From Halichondria panicea (Eukaryota > Porifera > Demospongiae > Suberitida > Halichondriidae), in the NCBI RefSeq assembly GCF_963675165.1, contig NC_087377.1, forward strand, positions 6,527,122 to 6,591,121: a stretch of 64,000 nt of DNA, in the 5' to 3' direction. A program made the translations under genes and the position numbers. Numbering within the stretch: the stretch's first letter is position 1; the number at the start of each line of letters is the position of its first letter. Shown piece by piece: positions 36,005-49,200 of this stretch. The notes beneath the pieces were generated by a model. It was not told where the DNA came from, ran no database searches, and saw only the letters and a list, made by a program, of their open reading frames with translations.

Positions 36005-38163
36005 GTCTAACTTTTCAGCTAGTATAACGTTAGGATGATTATTGTAGATGCTATTATAAGCCTTGCAAGTCTGAGAGAAAGTAATATATATAGGACGTTG
36101 TGATGTGAACTTGTATTCTACTTCCATATTGTGTAATCCAATCTAATGAATAGTGTAATTGAATAGTGTGGTACTTCCATTGTGCAAGCACAACTTTTCA
36201 TTGTCGTCAAAATTAATACAGACAGGCATGAATGCATTCGCCATTTTCAGTTTTCTAAGTACTATTACATAGTCTATTGAGCAGGGCACCACATTTCCTG
36301 CTGGCATGCATGCAATTATTATTCGTCTATTTTACAAAAACCAGCCCAAAAGATTCACTGCCCATGTATACTGTATTACATGTGCTAAAATGTTTTGCAA
36401 GCATCAGACATAATTATGCGAACTTTGCTAGCGTCAATCAATTCGCATAAAATTGCAAAACCTAAATTAGTATTGCACACGATCTTTCCAGAACACAATA
36501 GTTAGATTGCAAAGGGTCAATTTTTCTGCTCGTTAATTTTGGCTCATTAATTAGCATGCAAATTAGGTTTCTCACCCGCAAAATATTTAGTAATACGGTA
36601 TAATTATGTGTATCTATAGTTATTTTAGGGTATGGTCCAATTTCAGCTCGGAGCCTGGAGTTTATATTTAACTCTTTTGTCTGCATGACCTTAGTCTCAG
36701 GTCCTGGCCACGCTTTAAAGCGAGGCCTGGATCTGAGACTATGCATGACTATATAGCGTATTTGCACAATTTCACCTTGCATATTCATGCAAGCTTAGCA
36801 TAATGCATGGTGAGAATTATACATTCGACTTCACATTATTTTTATAATACGTACTCCTTTATTAGCTTTATTATAATTATACAGTCTCATCTGTGGCCCA
36901 AATGCCTGTAGAACGATGGGAAGCAAAAGTACTCTTTGGCCATTGCAAATTTATGGACTCTGCCCATTGTAATTAATTTTACATGCAAGAAGTAATTGTG
37001 CAGTGGTGAGCACAGCATCATTGAGTAGTCTCAGAAGCAGACGTCTTTTATGTGGAGAGGTACAAATAATTTAATCGAAAGGTCATAATAATATTAGTGC
37101 CTAAGATCTATGTCCTATCCCCCCTGCAACACCTATCCCCTCTGCAACAAATTACAATGAATACTTCAGTATACGTAGCTATGAACAACACTAGATTTTT
37201 GCAGTAAAATAATAGATAGGTTAATGTGTCTTGCATGTGATCCTTTTGTTATAAACACAATTGTATTGATTCTGTGTAGTGGACACTAGCTCTATTTACA
37301 CTATAGTGTATAGTGTATAGTGTATAAGAGAAGGATTATCGTAAATGTTCATATCATGCTCCTGCTTATGCTAGATGCTATTGGTAAATTATAATAGGCT
37401 TTGCATGTACACAAACAGTTTGTAAGTAGTGCTTCGTTTGCAGCTAATGCTTTTTTTATTTGAGACAGGGAGGAGAACCACATAATTATTGACATTTAAT
37501 TTTTCCCACCACTAATTGGCTACGTCTGGCATATCTCGTCTTTCTTCTGTCTTCAAAACGGTTAGATCTCCTAGACCAATCGTTTCACACTTTGGTGTAC
37601 TAATATACATGTATACTGCCATGTGCAACTCAATGAATATATTTTCACACGTGCAGTACGTGCCTATGTATATTTCATAAATTTATTCAGTGTAAAAGGA
37701 CTGCCTAAAATTATATTCCAATTTGGCACAGGGGTATTTGAAAAAAGAATAATAATATTTTTCAACATCAATTGAATAACAGCATGCGCAAAGCTAAAAT
37801 TATAGACAACGTCAAGTGTGCACTTTTGCAGGGTTAGTGCACCATAATATTATTATAGAAAATCACAGAGTAAATATTTCTCATAGAAAATTTACCAAAA
37901 ACGCCTACATGTATAGAAACAATTGGCCGAGAGAAAATTTGCCACAATCAAAACCTGGTGGAAAAATTTAACACTTGAACTATATATATATACCCAAATT
38001 AATTGAACAATGAGCATTTTGTAACAGATCTGTAAAACATTACTATTCACTAACCACACAATAAGTCACTCTATAGTTATCAGAATGCTATAGTTACATT
38101 TGTACATCTGTTAAGAGCTCCATAAACTCAGCTAGTAGAAATGTCTTAGATCCTGGTCCACTA
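36005..38163. other. Intergenic region between the dermatopontin genes
   Basis: AT-rich, no gene supported. Includes a short MITE-like sequence ending TAGTAATACGGTA near 36600 and a small tandem TATAGTGTATAGTGTA stretch near 37300-37325. Confidence 0.5.
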
Positions 38164-40482
38164 TTAACCAGCATGCACACTGCATTCAAATATCCTCCAT
38201 CGTCTATCTCTGTGCAATGTGTGCGCAAAATCATGTACAGCAATGTTTAATTGTGGTTTCGAGATGCATGTCGATCGATTAATAATAACTTGCTTGCATA
38301 TAAATTATGCATTCAGACCCATTCGACACAATCACCAACGCTACACCATGCATGCATGGGGCCTTCTTGTGGTTAGATATTAATTTGGTGTCTCCAACGG
38401 TTAGATATAAAGTTTTGCTAGACTCAATACTAGAAAATCTCTGTTATTTAATTATAAGTTACTTACTTTTGCTTATAATGACTATCCAGTCCAACCAGGG
38501 CCCCGGCTCCTCCACCACATGGAGAGCCCACCTTGTGGTCTAAGTCCCCATGAAGCATATTCACATATTCTGTCATGAGACAGTCCTCTGTGTGGTAGTC
38601 ATTGGCTCCACAACATCGAATTTTCCATTTTCTGTCCTCGTGAGCATTCATGTGATGGCTCCTGATTCCTAAACGAAAAATGTGAATGCAAAATCTCAAT
38701 AATTGTAAGACCACAATAGTCTATAATTATGGACTCCTGTTATGGAGTATTAGTAGTGTTACTGTAGATATCTTATGAGCCATAAGCAGAGAAGGCAGGA
38801 CATGCATAGCTATGGTGCCTTTGGTATATAGATCTGTTGTCGTCACTTTCGGGTGTTGTCAAATATTGTGAACTGTTTATGAACTAATTAACCTAATAAA
38901 AACCCCCAGACAAATTCTCAGACTGCATGCTCGCCACACTGTTTTATACAATACTGCATGGCAGGTTATTTTCGCATAGTGAATATTTTCGTATTATGGA
39001 GGATCATCCAAAAATTATTAGATTCTGTGTCACCATTCTAAAATGTACGAATCCAAGGTAAGCCAAACAAAAATTTGGATCAACGAAAATTATCATGGTA
39101 TGCAGCTCACCTGCCATAAACTTGTTCTTCGGACACATATAGGTAATATCCTGTTTCCAGTTATTGATGTAAGGTGACCAGGAGCAGTCAATAAGAGGGG
39201 AAGGTGCCACCTTATGACACTTCCAGTCCCATACTCGATCTCCATAGTATCCATCATATTTACTTTTCACTTGGATTAGGCCTTCACCTATTTATAGTAA
39301 TGATGTTAAACTGCTACCAGTATAGCTGTTTTACATATTAATTTTATGCTGGTATATTATGTATAATTATGCGTTATGACGAACCTTTGGCACTATCACA
39401 AACCGTATGTAGTGGAAGGTCAAATTTCTGCTTGAAGCCAGGAATTTGTTGTGGATGCTGAAATGACATTTTTATAAAGTGTGCAGTGTATAAGGGACTC
39501 ATTCAAACTCACATTTTTTGGAGGATGCCATTTAGGCTATGAAAAAAACAACAAATGAATCACTCTGAAAAGTTATGAATGGCGGACACTTTACCTTAGG
39601 CCTGGGGTGGATTACTCTTCGAGGCTTGTAGTGGATTACTCTTCGAGGTGGTGGCTGAATAGACAGAATGGGCATAATAATTTATGATTAATTACATGTA
39701 GCTTCATACTATTTACGTAGATCTATGCATGTATACATTGCTCCATGCATGCATATAAGCAGGATATGGAAACAGGTTAGACCTATAAAGGGACAATGCA
39801 TTGTACGTACATAAGTATCAATTAACTATTGTCTATTATTTTGATACTATTCTTCCTATACCTTCCTTCGAACTGGTTTTTTCTTTGGCTTGTGCTTCTT
39901 CTTTCCCCAGTGTTCATGAGGCCACCAAATCTGCAAATGAATTTGATCTACATAATTTATGTCCGAGGCTAGCTAGCATAGATCCATAGATCTATTAAGT
40001 AGGATTTACCACACCTAATACGAGGAGGATATACGGAGTGTAATGTATCCTCCGAGTAGGTGTGAATGGGACTTTTATCTGTATGACTTATACCACATGA
40101 CATGACCGCAGCACTATGGACCTCCCCCTAGCAACATTTAATGAAAAAAGCTGTGCATGCCCTGGGGCTGTATGTTATTCTTCTATATATCCTATACAAC
40201 TGCATGTTGACCAATGAGATCAATTTAGTGGTACGTGACGTAAAGTGTGGAGTGTGGTATAATTATCTACAATTTCTACATGCATCAAACCATCAACTAT
40301 ACAAGTTAGTCACTCACTTGTGCACTGCCTCTTTCCATCAGAGGTCTTTGTTGGATATGAACTATATCTCTTTCAGTGTCCCGCTCAGCTTGAACCACAT
40401 CTTTGGATCCCACACTCTTGGTAACGAGTGTCGACAACAGTACAAGTAGGCACACACACACCAAACTGGCAGAGATTTCCAT
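38164..40482 (-). CDS. Secreted dermatopontin-family protein
   Basis: Exons on the minus strand: 40482..40318, 39930..39862, 39654..39595, 39536..39513, 39457..39385, 39287..39111, 38668..38467, 38209..38164 (271 codons plus stop; all phases agree). ATG at 40482 begins a clear signal peptide (MEISASLVCVCLLVLLSTL); an upstream in-frame ATG at 40539 would bury it. Next come basic, likely polyanion-binding segments: KKKHKPKKKPVRRK, a doubled PRRVIH motif, and an 8-codon microexon (PKWHPPKN). The dermatopontin domain has FDLPLHTVC, YGDRVWDWKC, CSWSPYINNW, HEDRKWKIRCC, GALVGLDSHY and KDRRWRIFEC. Domain length is normal. A matrix role, perhaps heparan sulfate or collagen binding, is inferred from family and basic arm. 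It is a tandem paralogue of the next gene on its 3' side. Confidence 0.87.
39513..39536 (-). other. 24-nt in-frame microexon
   Basis: An exon of eight codons flanked by acceptor CATAG and donor GTGAGT, phase 0 on both sides, so skipping it would keep the frame. Confidence 0.75.
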
Positions 40483-40889
40483 ACTTAGATCTAGTTTCTT
40501 AGGTTCACGGTCACATTGAAAGTGTTCTGAACTGTGCATGCATGTATCGTTTACGAACTTTACCTACATCTATATACATGCATGAGATTCAGTTATAGGT
40601 TGGGCCTGAATGGCCAGTATACACACACATTGAATAGCAGCTGTAGCTAATAATTATACTGTTTTAAAACAAGGCTATTGTGGTACTTCCATGTGGTAAA
40701 TAATTATTTATCTCAAAGGTAGATCGGCTATATCTATAGAATCTAAGTCCATTTCTAAAATGAGTACATCAAAACAATAGGACTCGAAACTAAAAATAAA
40801 ATTGAATTGGCTAAAAACATAAAAAAACAAATGTGTAATTATTGCAGACTATAACAGACTATTAAACCAACATTTTGAGAGCCAGCAGG

Positions 40890-41411
40890 TCATGGTAAAG
40901 TAACGATCACCCTAAACTTTCTGACTGTGAGCGAGTGCCCTCCCCCTCCTCCTACGTTCCTCATGAACCTATAGAAGTCACCAGGCTTTGCTAACTTGAC
41001 GACAGGATCATCTCTCAACTCAGCGTTTGCTTTCATCTCATGGTGCTCAGCAATCCCAAACACTCGTCTTTTCTCTGCCACCATCACGGGAGAACTGCTT
41101 GTATTAGTCTGTCTCATCAATTGTAGAAATATCTCGCCTTTTAGATTTCCCCAGCCTTGATCTTTCCACACCACAGATAGAGAAAGCTTCTTGACTGTAC
41201 TTGGTAGGATAGGACCATCGAAATAAAGTTCAGGTGGGGCTGAGTATGGACCAGGTATCTCAAAATCTTCACCATGTATAACCATGAAGTGGGGAAGCAC
41301 AGAGTGGAGACGATGACAGGTCTGGGAGAGTCTAGCTACGTCCTCTGGGCAAAGCAAGTCAGCCACATGAGATAACACTAAATCAGGGAAGTCTTCAAAC
41401 TGGTTTGCCAT
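40890..41411 (-). CDS. Intronless F-box protein, copy 1
   Basis: A 173-codon frame from ATG at 41411. Residues 5-45 (FEDFPDLVLSHVADLLCPED, then VARLSQTCHRLHSVL) match the F-box pattern: LP-like start, central helix, W/C-R-L ending. F-box proteins are the substrate adaptors of SCF ubiquitin ligases, binding SKP1 through this motif. The rest (KKLSLSVVWKDQGWGN, RRVFGIAEHHEMKANAEL, GDFYRFMRN, a Gly5 loop and SLTVRKFRVIVTLP) looks like one beta-rich domain that I cannot name; it would recognise the target. Copies 2 and 3 differ by an insertion after about residue 55 (RSGHW) and scattered substitutions, so this is the most diverged of the three. All three are open, which suggests function. Confidence 0.75.
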   Translation of the reverse strand: MANQFEDFPDLVLSHVADLLCPEDVARLSQTCHRLHSVLPHFMVIHGEDFEIPGPYSAPPELYFDGPILPSTVKKLSLSVVWKDQGWGNLKGEIFLQLMRQTNTSSSPVMVAEKRRVFGIAEHHEMKANAELRDDPVVKLAKPGDFYRFMRNVGGGGGHSLTVRKFRVIVTLP

Positions 41412-42564
41412 TCTATACAGTCATACCAGCTTGTGCTGAATATCGAATATTAATGCTAAATCATCAGGTGTTTTCCCTCCATAAATGTGTGCTAGTCACA
41501 CCATAGTCACTCACACACGTATAACACAGAACACACTGTGTCTTGCCTGACCTTTATTTTGCTCTTGCACTGACCTCGAGACCAAGCCTCTCATGGTCTC
41601 GAGGCTAATACTTGTAAGAGGAATAAAAACTTTTTGCTAAACCAGATACTTTAGTATCTACTGGAGTTAAAAAAAATTTTTTTGACTTATAATACTGATT
41701 CCATGTATGGAGGAAATGGTGTCAAATTATAAAAACGAAGTTGATGACAAGTATAGCGTTCTAAGCTGCATTGAAAGTGTTGGACTCACTGGACATAACG
41801 ATGTTGACATTTTTTCCCACACTATGTAAGTATGCAGGTGCCGCAATCAATCTATTTATTGTTGCCGTCCAATGATATACCGGTACATAGTGTAAGCAAA
41901 AATGTCGACACAGCATAGAACAACCATTCGTTATCTACAAGAAACAATTGTGGTGTCCAGTTGATGTACACCGTCTATTCGATTGGTAATCCTTTGTTTG
42001 AGACGAATGTTGACCCCATGACTTGAGGAGGAAGCCACATATGATAACAAAATGTAGGATGCCCTGTTTAGTAAATAGGAGGCTATTTTAATCCGCCTGC
42101 ATGGGACCGAGGCGAAAGTGAGGCCTGATTTACTAAATGAGATTTAGGCCTAATTTAGCAAATAGAAGGTCCAAACAGAAAGACCATGCAATTCGATGCT
42201 AAATAAATATAGGAGGTCGGATTTAGTAATTAAGTAAGATATCCGATTCACAGTAAAGGAAGAGAAGCAACCCTGCATTGTATATATCAGCTAGCTATCA
42301 ATACAGTAAATAGGAACACACTGCATGTATTATATAGAAGGGGAGAGAGACGCATTTTTTTGAAAAGTAACAAGAGCATCAAAAATGAATTTGGCACCTC
42401 ATAAATTATTATTAGTGACCTTAATTAGTTAAGGGTAAGTGGTTCCACCCTCTTGATCTAACTTAGTAGCTCTGTCTATAGTCATTGAGATGTCTCAGTC
42501 GATTAGTCCCTCCCCCCTCCTCGAAGCGTTGCATACATATTTATTACTAATTTTCTTTTCAACA

Positions 42565-43290
42565 GAATTTTACTGCGTCACCATTGCATTTCTCCCCACA
42601 CCGTTTCATGCCAGGACTCACACACTTGGCATAGACATCGGAGGGTATAGCCACAGCCTACCGGGCTAGGCCTTGGTGGATTATGCTAGTAAGAACCTAT
42701 GAGCATTGAGAATAATGCTGGGAAAAATAGGCAATTTTCTGACGTTGACGAGAAAATAGGCACAAACGAGATTTATAAGTCTCAAAGCAAAAAAACTGTC
42801 TTAATTGATTACATGTATAGAAGACCACCTACAGCTGGCTGTTACTTATGCTATGAAATGTGTACGTCGTTCCTGAAATCCTGCATGTATATAGTCTACC
42901 GTGACTCAAAACTAGACTCCTGTCAAATCAAACACTTTATATATATATCGTAAAGCCGAAAATGTTCGTGAGGTGCAAAATTTCGCGTTTTTCAAAGGCC
43001 GAGCAGCTAACGCAAACATTAAAACTGAGATAACCCCCACACACTGGTATTTCACATGCAAAGCTATTGGTGCTAGGGTGTGGTTTCCTGACATTGAAAC
43101 ACGAATATTAGAACCCACGCTGAGGGCTCTGTAGCCACTATACAGCAGCACGATTAAAGATAGGTGGATGGCAAAGAAAAACATAGTGGAATAATAGAGA
43201 GAAATAGGTGACCAATTAAGTGACAATTGAGCATTATTATAAGGACCAGAAGAGACCCAATTAACGTTGAATGACTTGACCATTATCTCA
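42565..43290 (-). pseudogene. Split pseudo-copy of the Ig-Sushi gene terminal exon
   Basis: 42568-42655 and 43248-43320 match the two ends of the terminal exon seen intact at 46297-46519 and 59700-59913. The middle of the exon (about 50 nt) is replaced by about 590 nt of unrelated sequence. The remaining reading frame is broken. The same split structure is present at 61588-62325, so the event came before the segmental duplication. Confidence 0.65.
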
Positions 43291-43524
43291 TGAGCGTTTT
43301 TGACTGAATAAAGTGGTATAGAAGTGGAATAGCTTAGTCCTTATATATCCAGTCAGAAAAAAAAACTTGTGCGATCCTCTCTGAACTATAAGAATTGTCA
43401 GAGATTTCCATAGATCTATATAGATCTAGCTATTACCAAACATCAGATTTTTCTTAGGGTCTGAGCTCTGTGACCGTTACGTTCACATTAATTCTCAACT
43501 GTGCATGTATACATCTATATACAG

Positions 43525-43719
43525 TCAGTGGAACCTCTATTAACAACCACCTCCGAATAAAGGCCAGTTGCTATATAATTATAACGGCCAGGCACCCAGG
43601 TCCCAAATGAACAGTTCGTGTACAAAACAAACTCTCAACAAAGGCCACCTCTGTATAAAGGCCAAAACATTGTTAATTCCCCAAAGGTGTCGATCCGTTA
43701 TAGAGGGGTTCCACTGTAT
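43525..43719. mobile_element. MITE with CAGTGGAACC termini (copy 2)
   Basis: Begins CAGTGGAACCTCTATTAACA and ends GGGGTTCCACTGTA. Present at the equivalent place in the second duplication copy (62543-62733), so it inserted before the duplication. Confidence 0.8.
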
Positions 43720-44376
43720 ACACGCAGAGCATCAGTTATAGCTAGTCTGGGGCTGCAGATGTTATAAAAATTGTGTACTATAATTATACAGTAGCGAATT
43801 TCAGTGAATTTGTAATTAACGCTAAATTATGTCCATGCTAATAATTAACGAATCTCATAAAAAATAAAAGTACTAATCAAAGAGCATGCAAGCTAGTTCA
43901 GCTATTTTGACTCCAAACTTAAATATTGTGCTAGCTTGTAAGAGACTGGAACATTGTGTGTGTGTTGATCGTTTTGTATTTGTTAGGTAGATGTATTTAC
44001 GTTATGTTTATCTTTTGTGACGTAATGCGAGCTAAGGCTGGATTGTTCGAGAGAGAGACCTCGTGGTGTAGAACTAAGACTCTGTGTATCTGTATTTTGT
44101 GTCTTGTTTTTGTTATTAAACACTGAAGTACCTTGAATAGCTAGTCCTATCTAGAGTGAAGGGCTAATAATTATCGCTCGGTGACAGTGCTAATAATTAT
44201 TTGCTGCAAATCTGTCAAAATGTGTACCCTACAAAAACAGAAATTACAAGTCTATATACTGGTCTTTAATAGTGTGTCCATTCCTAAAATGAGTTACAAA
44301 ATAATTAATAACTATTGGTTACAACGTGACAATTGAAATCTATTGCTGCATGCTATGATGGACTCGAGCCAGCAGG

Positions 44377-44904
44377 TCATGGTAAAGTAACGACCACCCT
44401 AAACTTCTTGACTGTGAGCGAGTGCCCTCCCCCTCCTCCTGCGTTCCTCATGAACCTATAGAAGTCACCAGGCTTTGCTAACTTGATGACAGGATCATCT
44501 CTCAACTCAGCGTTTGCTTTCATCTCATGGTGCTCAGCAATCCCAAACACTCGTCTTTTTTCTGCCACCACCACAGGAGAACTGCTTGTATTAGTCTGTC
44601 TCATCAATTGCAGAAATATCTCGCCTTTTCGATTTCCGTAACCTTGATCTTTCCACACCACAGATAGAGAAAGCTTCTTGACGATACTTGGTAGGACAGG
44701 ACCATCGAAATATAGTTCAGGTGCCCAGTGGCCTGAACGTGGACCTCGTATTTCAAAGTCTTTACCGTGTACAATCATGAAGTGGGGAAGCACAGAGTGG
44801 AGACGATGACAGGTCTGGGAGAGTCTAGCTACGTCCTCTGGGCAAAGCAAGTCAGCCACATGAGATAACACTAGATCAGGGAAGTCTTCAAACTGGTTTG
44901 CCAT
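44377..44904 (-). CDS. Intronless F-box protein, copy 2
   Basis: A 175-codon frame from ATG at 44904, with the same F-box (residues 5-45) and C-terminal domain as the copy at 40890-41411. It carries the RSGHWAPELYFDGP form of the linker and VVWKDQGYGNRKG in the C-terminal domain. It is almost identical to the copy at 63441-63968, which lies in the matching part of a segmental duplication. Role as SCF substrate adaptor is inferred from the F-box; the target-binding domain is unrecognised. Confidence 0.75.
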   Translation of the reverse strand: MANQFEDFPDLVLSHVADLLCPEDVARLSQTCHRLHSVLPHFMIVHGKDFEIRGPRSGHWAPELYFDGPVLPSIVKKLSLSVVWKDQGYGNRKGEIFLQLMRQTNTSSSPVVVAEKRRVFGIAEHHEMKANAELRDDPVIKLAKPGDFYRFMRNAGGGGGHSLTVKKFRVVVTLP

Positions 44905-45335
44905 TCTAGCTTGTGAATATTAGTGCTAAGTCATCAGGTAATTCCCCTCTAGATCTATAGTGTCTAACACATGGCTAATAGCCCTATAAGGCTAATAGGT
45001 AGCACTATGATATGTATACATGTAGATCTACATTGGCACTTGTATTAAATAGTGTCACATTTACCCGTAGCCGCGGCTTAGTCTCTAGAATATGTAGATC
45101 TAATAATTATAAGGTCCACTAACATGACATTGTACATGTATCTATTTTTGGTCCTCTAGCCTTGTTTAGTGCCTGTAAGACCTAAATTATGCAAATTAGT
45201 GCTCTTGTTTTACCAGGCAGTTGCTGGCTCTAGTACTAACTTCAATATCAGGCCACTCATGCCATGAGTCATGGTATCGAGGCTAGTACAGGAGCACGTA
45301 CTATTACTTAGCTGACAACTTCTCACCGCAATACC

Positions 45336-45545
45336 GTATACCGTATAGCTGCGTCCCAAAAATTCTGCGAATTCTGAGAATGAACGATTAAATGCAGAAA
45401 TAATTATTATCCGCAAATGTTTATTAACCACGCCTAATTTAACAGTTGAAAGTTTAATTTGCAGAAATATTTATTATTATACGCAAAAGTCTTTTTACAG
45501 CTATTTGCAGAATTTTTGGGGCGCAGAAATTTCTAGCTATACGGT
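45336..45545. mobile_element. MITE, ACCGTATAGC family, GCAGAATTT subtype
   Basis: ACCGTATAGCTGCGTCCCAA at the left end is mirrored by a right end reading TTGGGGCGCAGAAATTTC and CTATACGGTA. Abuts the next MITE, sharing its last bases. Confidence 0.65.
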
Positions 45546-45750
45546 AACAGGTAATTTTCATGGGGTAAAAATTTCGTTCAACTCGAAAAATGATGAGAAC
45601 AATTTCGTTTGACTTCATTGCCTGCATGCACTGCATTTGCATGCGTTCTGGTAAGCCATGCCTATATACATTTTCGTGGGGGAAAATTTCATGTAAGTCA
45701 GGCTTGCTTACGAAAATAACACCCCACGAAAATTACCCGCTATACACTGG
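45541..45750. mobile_element. MITE, ACCGTATAGCGGGTAATTTTCGTGGGG type
   Basis: Left end GGTAATTTTCATGGGGTAAA and right end ACCCCACGAAAATTACCCGC form an inverted repeat. Similar to copies at 52079-52285 and 63031-63225. Confidence 0.7.
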
Positions 45751-45980
45751 GATCTCCTATCTCTTGTTACAGTATTAAACCTTGACCACCATGCATATAA
45801 TTATATAGGTGAACAAAGAAAGGAAGTGGGCGGGGGAGAAGGATAAGGTACCGATGACCACCATGTACATGTTGACTGAATTTTTTTGACAAGATTCAAA
45901 GGAAGTGCGAAGAACCCAGCTACAATTGATCGATCTATTTATACGAAGAACCCAGCTATACAATCGATCGATCTACATTG

Positions 45981-46171
45981 CATGGAACCTCTGTTACCAA
46001 CCACCTCCGAATAAAGGCCAGTTGCTATAAATTATGACGGCCAGGCACCCAGGTCCCAAATGAACAGTTTGTGTACAAAACAATTAACCTATCAACAAAG
46101 GCCACCTCTGTATATATAAAGGCCAAAACATTTTTCCCCAAAGGTGTCCGTTATAGAGAAGTTCCACTGTA
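45981..46171. mobile_element. MITE with CAGTGGAACC termini (copy 3)
   Basis: Left end (CATGGAACCTCTGTTACC) is degraded; right end GAAGTTCCACTGTA is intact. Same internal CCAGGCACCCAGGTCCCAAA as the other copies. Confidence 0.7.
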
Positions 46172-46296
46172 TTTATATAGCTTGCCTTCTAGAATTGCAC
46201 ATGTACAATCTGCCAAATTATATCCATTGCAGTAACAATCAGCATAATAATTATAGAATCCATTATGTATACGTCATTGTCTTTTCAAGAAAAAGT

Positions 46297-49200
46297 TTAC
46301 TGTGGCTTGTCATTATAGCATTTCTTCCCACTGCACTGTTTCATGCCAGAATTAACGGCACACTCGGCATAGACATCGGAGGGTATAGCCACAGGGCAAC
46401 TCTCGACAATGTCAACAACATACCACTGAATTTTGACAGAAGGAGCAGAGGAGACCCAACGTTGAATGACTTTGACCATCTCATGAGCAGATACATCTTC
46501 CAGGCCAAATAAAGTGGTCCTATAAAGTCAGAAAAAAAAATATAGAATTACATCATTGAGTATCTCGATTACGGAATATGCCAATTTTCTACAAGCTGTA
46601 AGCTGTTACTATAGCTGTGTGCAATGCTTACTTACAGTATATTTGTCTTAGTTGATAATGTTTACCTGAAGTGGGCCTCAGTCTGGGATGAACGACAACT
46701 GAAGAAACTCCTTTCTACCGAAAAAGGAGAGTGTGTCGAATTCGTGAAATTGATATGTGGCAGTACCACTTCCTGAATGGCTCCAAAGAAAGCGAGACTG
46801 ACTTCATTGGCCCTTGATTCCTGTATAATTATAATCATTAGCAAATGTCACGGTAAGCATTAATGTATATAGGTAGCCATTGGGCTAGCTTAGAATATGC
46901 TTTGAGTGAGGGGGATCCAAGTATAGCTCACCACCTGAATTTTCAGAATCATGCATGGAACATTTGTAAAGACCTAGCCATGAAGCTACTTCACCTAAAC
47001 TCACTCTGTACAATTACTTATGACCATGCACCACAGTACTTACTTCCCAATTCAAACAGCTACCCGGAGTAGGTGAAAACATCAACTGCATCTTTGCCTC
47101 ATCTGTGAGAAAAAATATGGTAATTAATGAGCTTATAATTATAAAAGTCATGTATAATGATTAAAGAAGGAGTAGACAATTATTAGTTGAAACCAGTGCT
47201 CTGAACAGGTATAAGCCATGCATACATGCACGCAGAATAAATTATAGCTAGCCTATACTGTGTAACATGTGTTCCAGTCGAAATGACGAGAGAAAGTTGA
47301 TAACTGTACAGTAGAGTGAAGAACTTACCCACACAGATTGGTGCAGATGAAGACCAGCCAACACGGCTAGGGTAATAGCTGTATCTGTAATGGTAATTAC
47401 TGTATTGGCAGTTTCTGGTTGAACTGCCAATCAAATTGTAGCCTTCGTTACAGCTGTAACTGGCAGTCTTCCCTACTGTTGTACCGGTAGAGGTATCCAC
47501 ACGTCCATTTCTTGGGACTGGCAGAGGCCCGCAATCATCTATATTAAATTAGAGATGCAGTCAAGTACTACTATATACTTTTATGACATATAAAGCCATC
47601 TTCGGTTTTATCAACAAGCTGTGGAACTTATTGACAAATTAGGCTTAGATTACCACATGTTATAGGCGGCATATTGTTCAACTGAGATTGAGGATTAAAA
47701 ATAGCCACGATGAACTGGGGCACATCACAGATAATGAGCACTCACAGCCACAATAGGGTCTTGTTCCACTCCATCCTCTGTTGGTGCAAGTCTGTTCAGA
47801 ATTACCAACCAAGCTAAATCCTCGGTTGCAAGAGAATCTAGCCACTCTCCCAGGAATATAAGGAGAGTCATACGTCACAAATCCATTGCCAATTGAGAAA
47901 TCAGGGCAGAGTCGTAACTGAGCTGCATACAATGCAATGGTATAATGTGAAAACACAAAATGTACAGCCTATAATTAAAGAGTCATGGTGCTACAGTATA
48001 GCCAACTATAATGACTACAATATCTAATACTATACCATAATATCCAATGTTTTGCAAGCATCAAACAGAGCTTAATTTGTGCTTATGGCATCACAGAATA
48101 TACTCTATACTTAGACTCGTGGTGAGCTGTCATTTTTGCACAGTGAAAAGTAGACTAGTCAAACTCAGTGTAGAATCCAGTCAACATATCAGATAAGATT
48201 GGTGGCTGTGTTTTCAATTCATGGCGCCATTTTTCTGCACGTGATACTTAGACTATATATCGCAAAACTATATACTATAGCTATACAAAAAGTCTCCTTG
48301 TGTCAGTAATAATGGTGGTGAGCATTCAATGTCACTATATCAATGATATTGTGGTATAACTGCATGCCGTCTAGGCACTTGAGTAATAGTGGCAAACGTT
48401 GCACAAGATTCTACACACAGTTTTACCTAGCCTCGATCTCAGGCCGCACTTCCCACTTCACTTAGGGAAGTGGGCTTGGTATCGACTGCTTGCGCATGCG
48501 CTAATATCCCCCTGGTATCTGGGGGCTTAGGATAACATCGTATATGCTCAGTAAAACTATGACATCACAACGAATGGAAGTGGATTGAAGGAAGTAGATA
48601 GAAAGTTCGATTGAAGGTTTCTAGCCCATCGGATAGCATTCTCTGATAGCTACCCTTAGCCTGCTATGTTAACAAAAGACTCACAACCTGCAACAGTGTG
48701 GATGACAATCGTCTGAACTGAGTGAAAGCTGACAAAAGCCTATATGGACAGGCCACGCCCATTTAACATTAACTTTGGTGAAAGTCTACTATACTACTGC
48801 TACTGCAGAAAAAAATAGCGGTACACAAACCTACACAGCTCTGTCTCTAGCTAGCTAGCTATATAGCTCTGTGTATGACTTTTAGGATATTTTCTCTGTA
48901 TTATAGGAAATTTTACGGGGAAAAAATATCCAATAATTTTGCGCATGCGCAAGCAGTCGATAGCAGGCCTTCTTTTCTATGAAGGCCAGTGAAGGAGGCT
49001 AAGTTTAACCATGCAGCCACTTTTCGCCATGCAAAAGTGACGGCTCGCGAGTCTTGTATGACAACTATATCATGATTTTTGCCTGCATGATCACAAAAGT
49101 TTGACCAGAAAAGTGTCAAACATTGTGGCAATAACTGTCTATATGCAGGTGACTTATAGATATACATGTAATAATATACTGGAAAACAATGTTATCTCAA

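Larger units (their letters stand above)
42330..44945. repeat. Segmental duplication, copy 1
   Basis: About 2.6 kb that recurs in the same orientation at 61366-64000. It contains a split pseudo-exon, a CAGTGGAACC MITE and an F-box gene. The shared order, including non-coding parts such as AACAAGAGCATCAAAAATGA (42370 and 61408), shows copying of a block rather than of a gene alone. Small indels separate the copies. Confidence 0.85.

Noticed and set aside
42912-43283. Minus-strand frame of 123 codons
   Set aside because: It runs across the broken terminal-exon copy and the unrelated insert; only the first few codons derive from the real exon.
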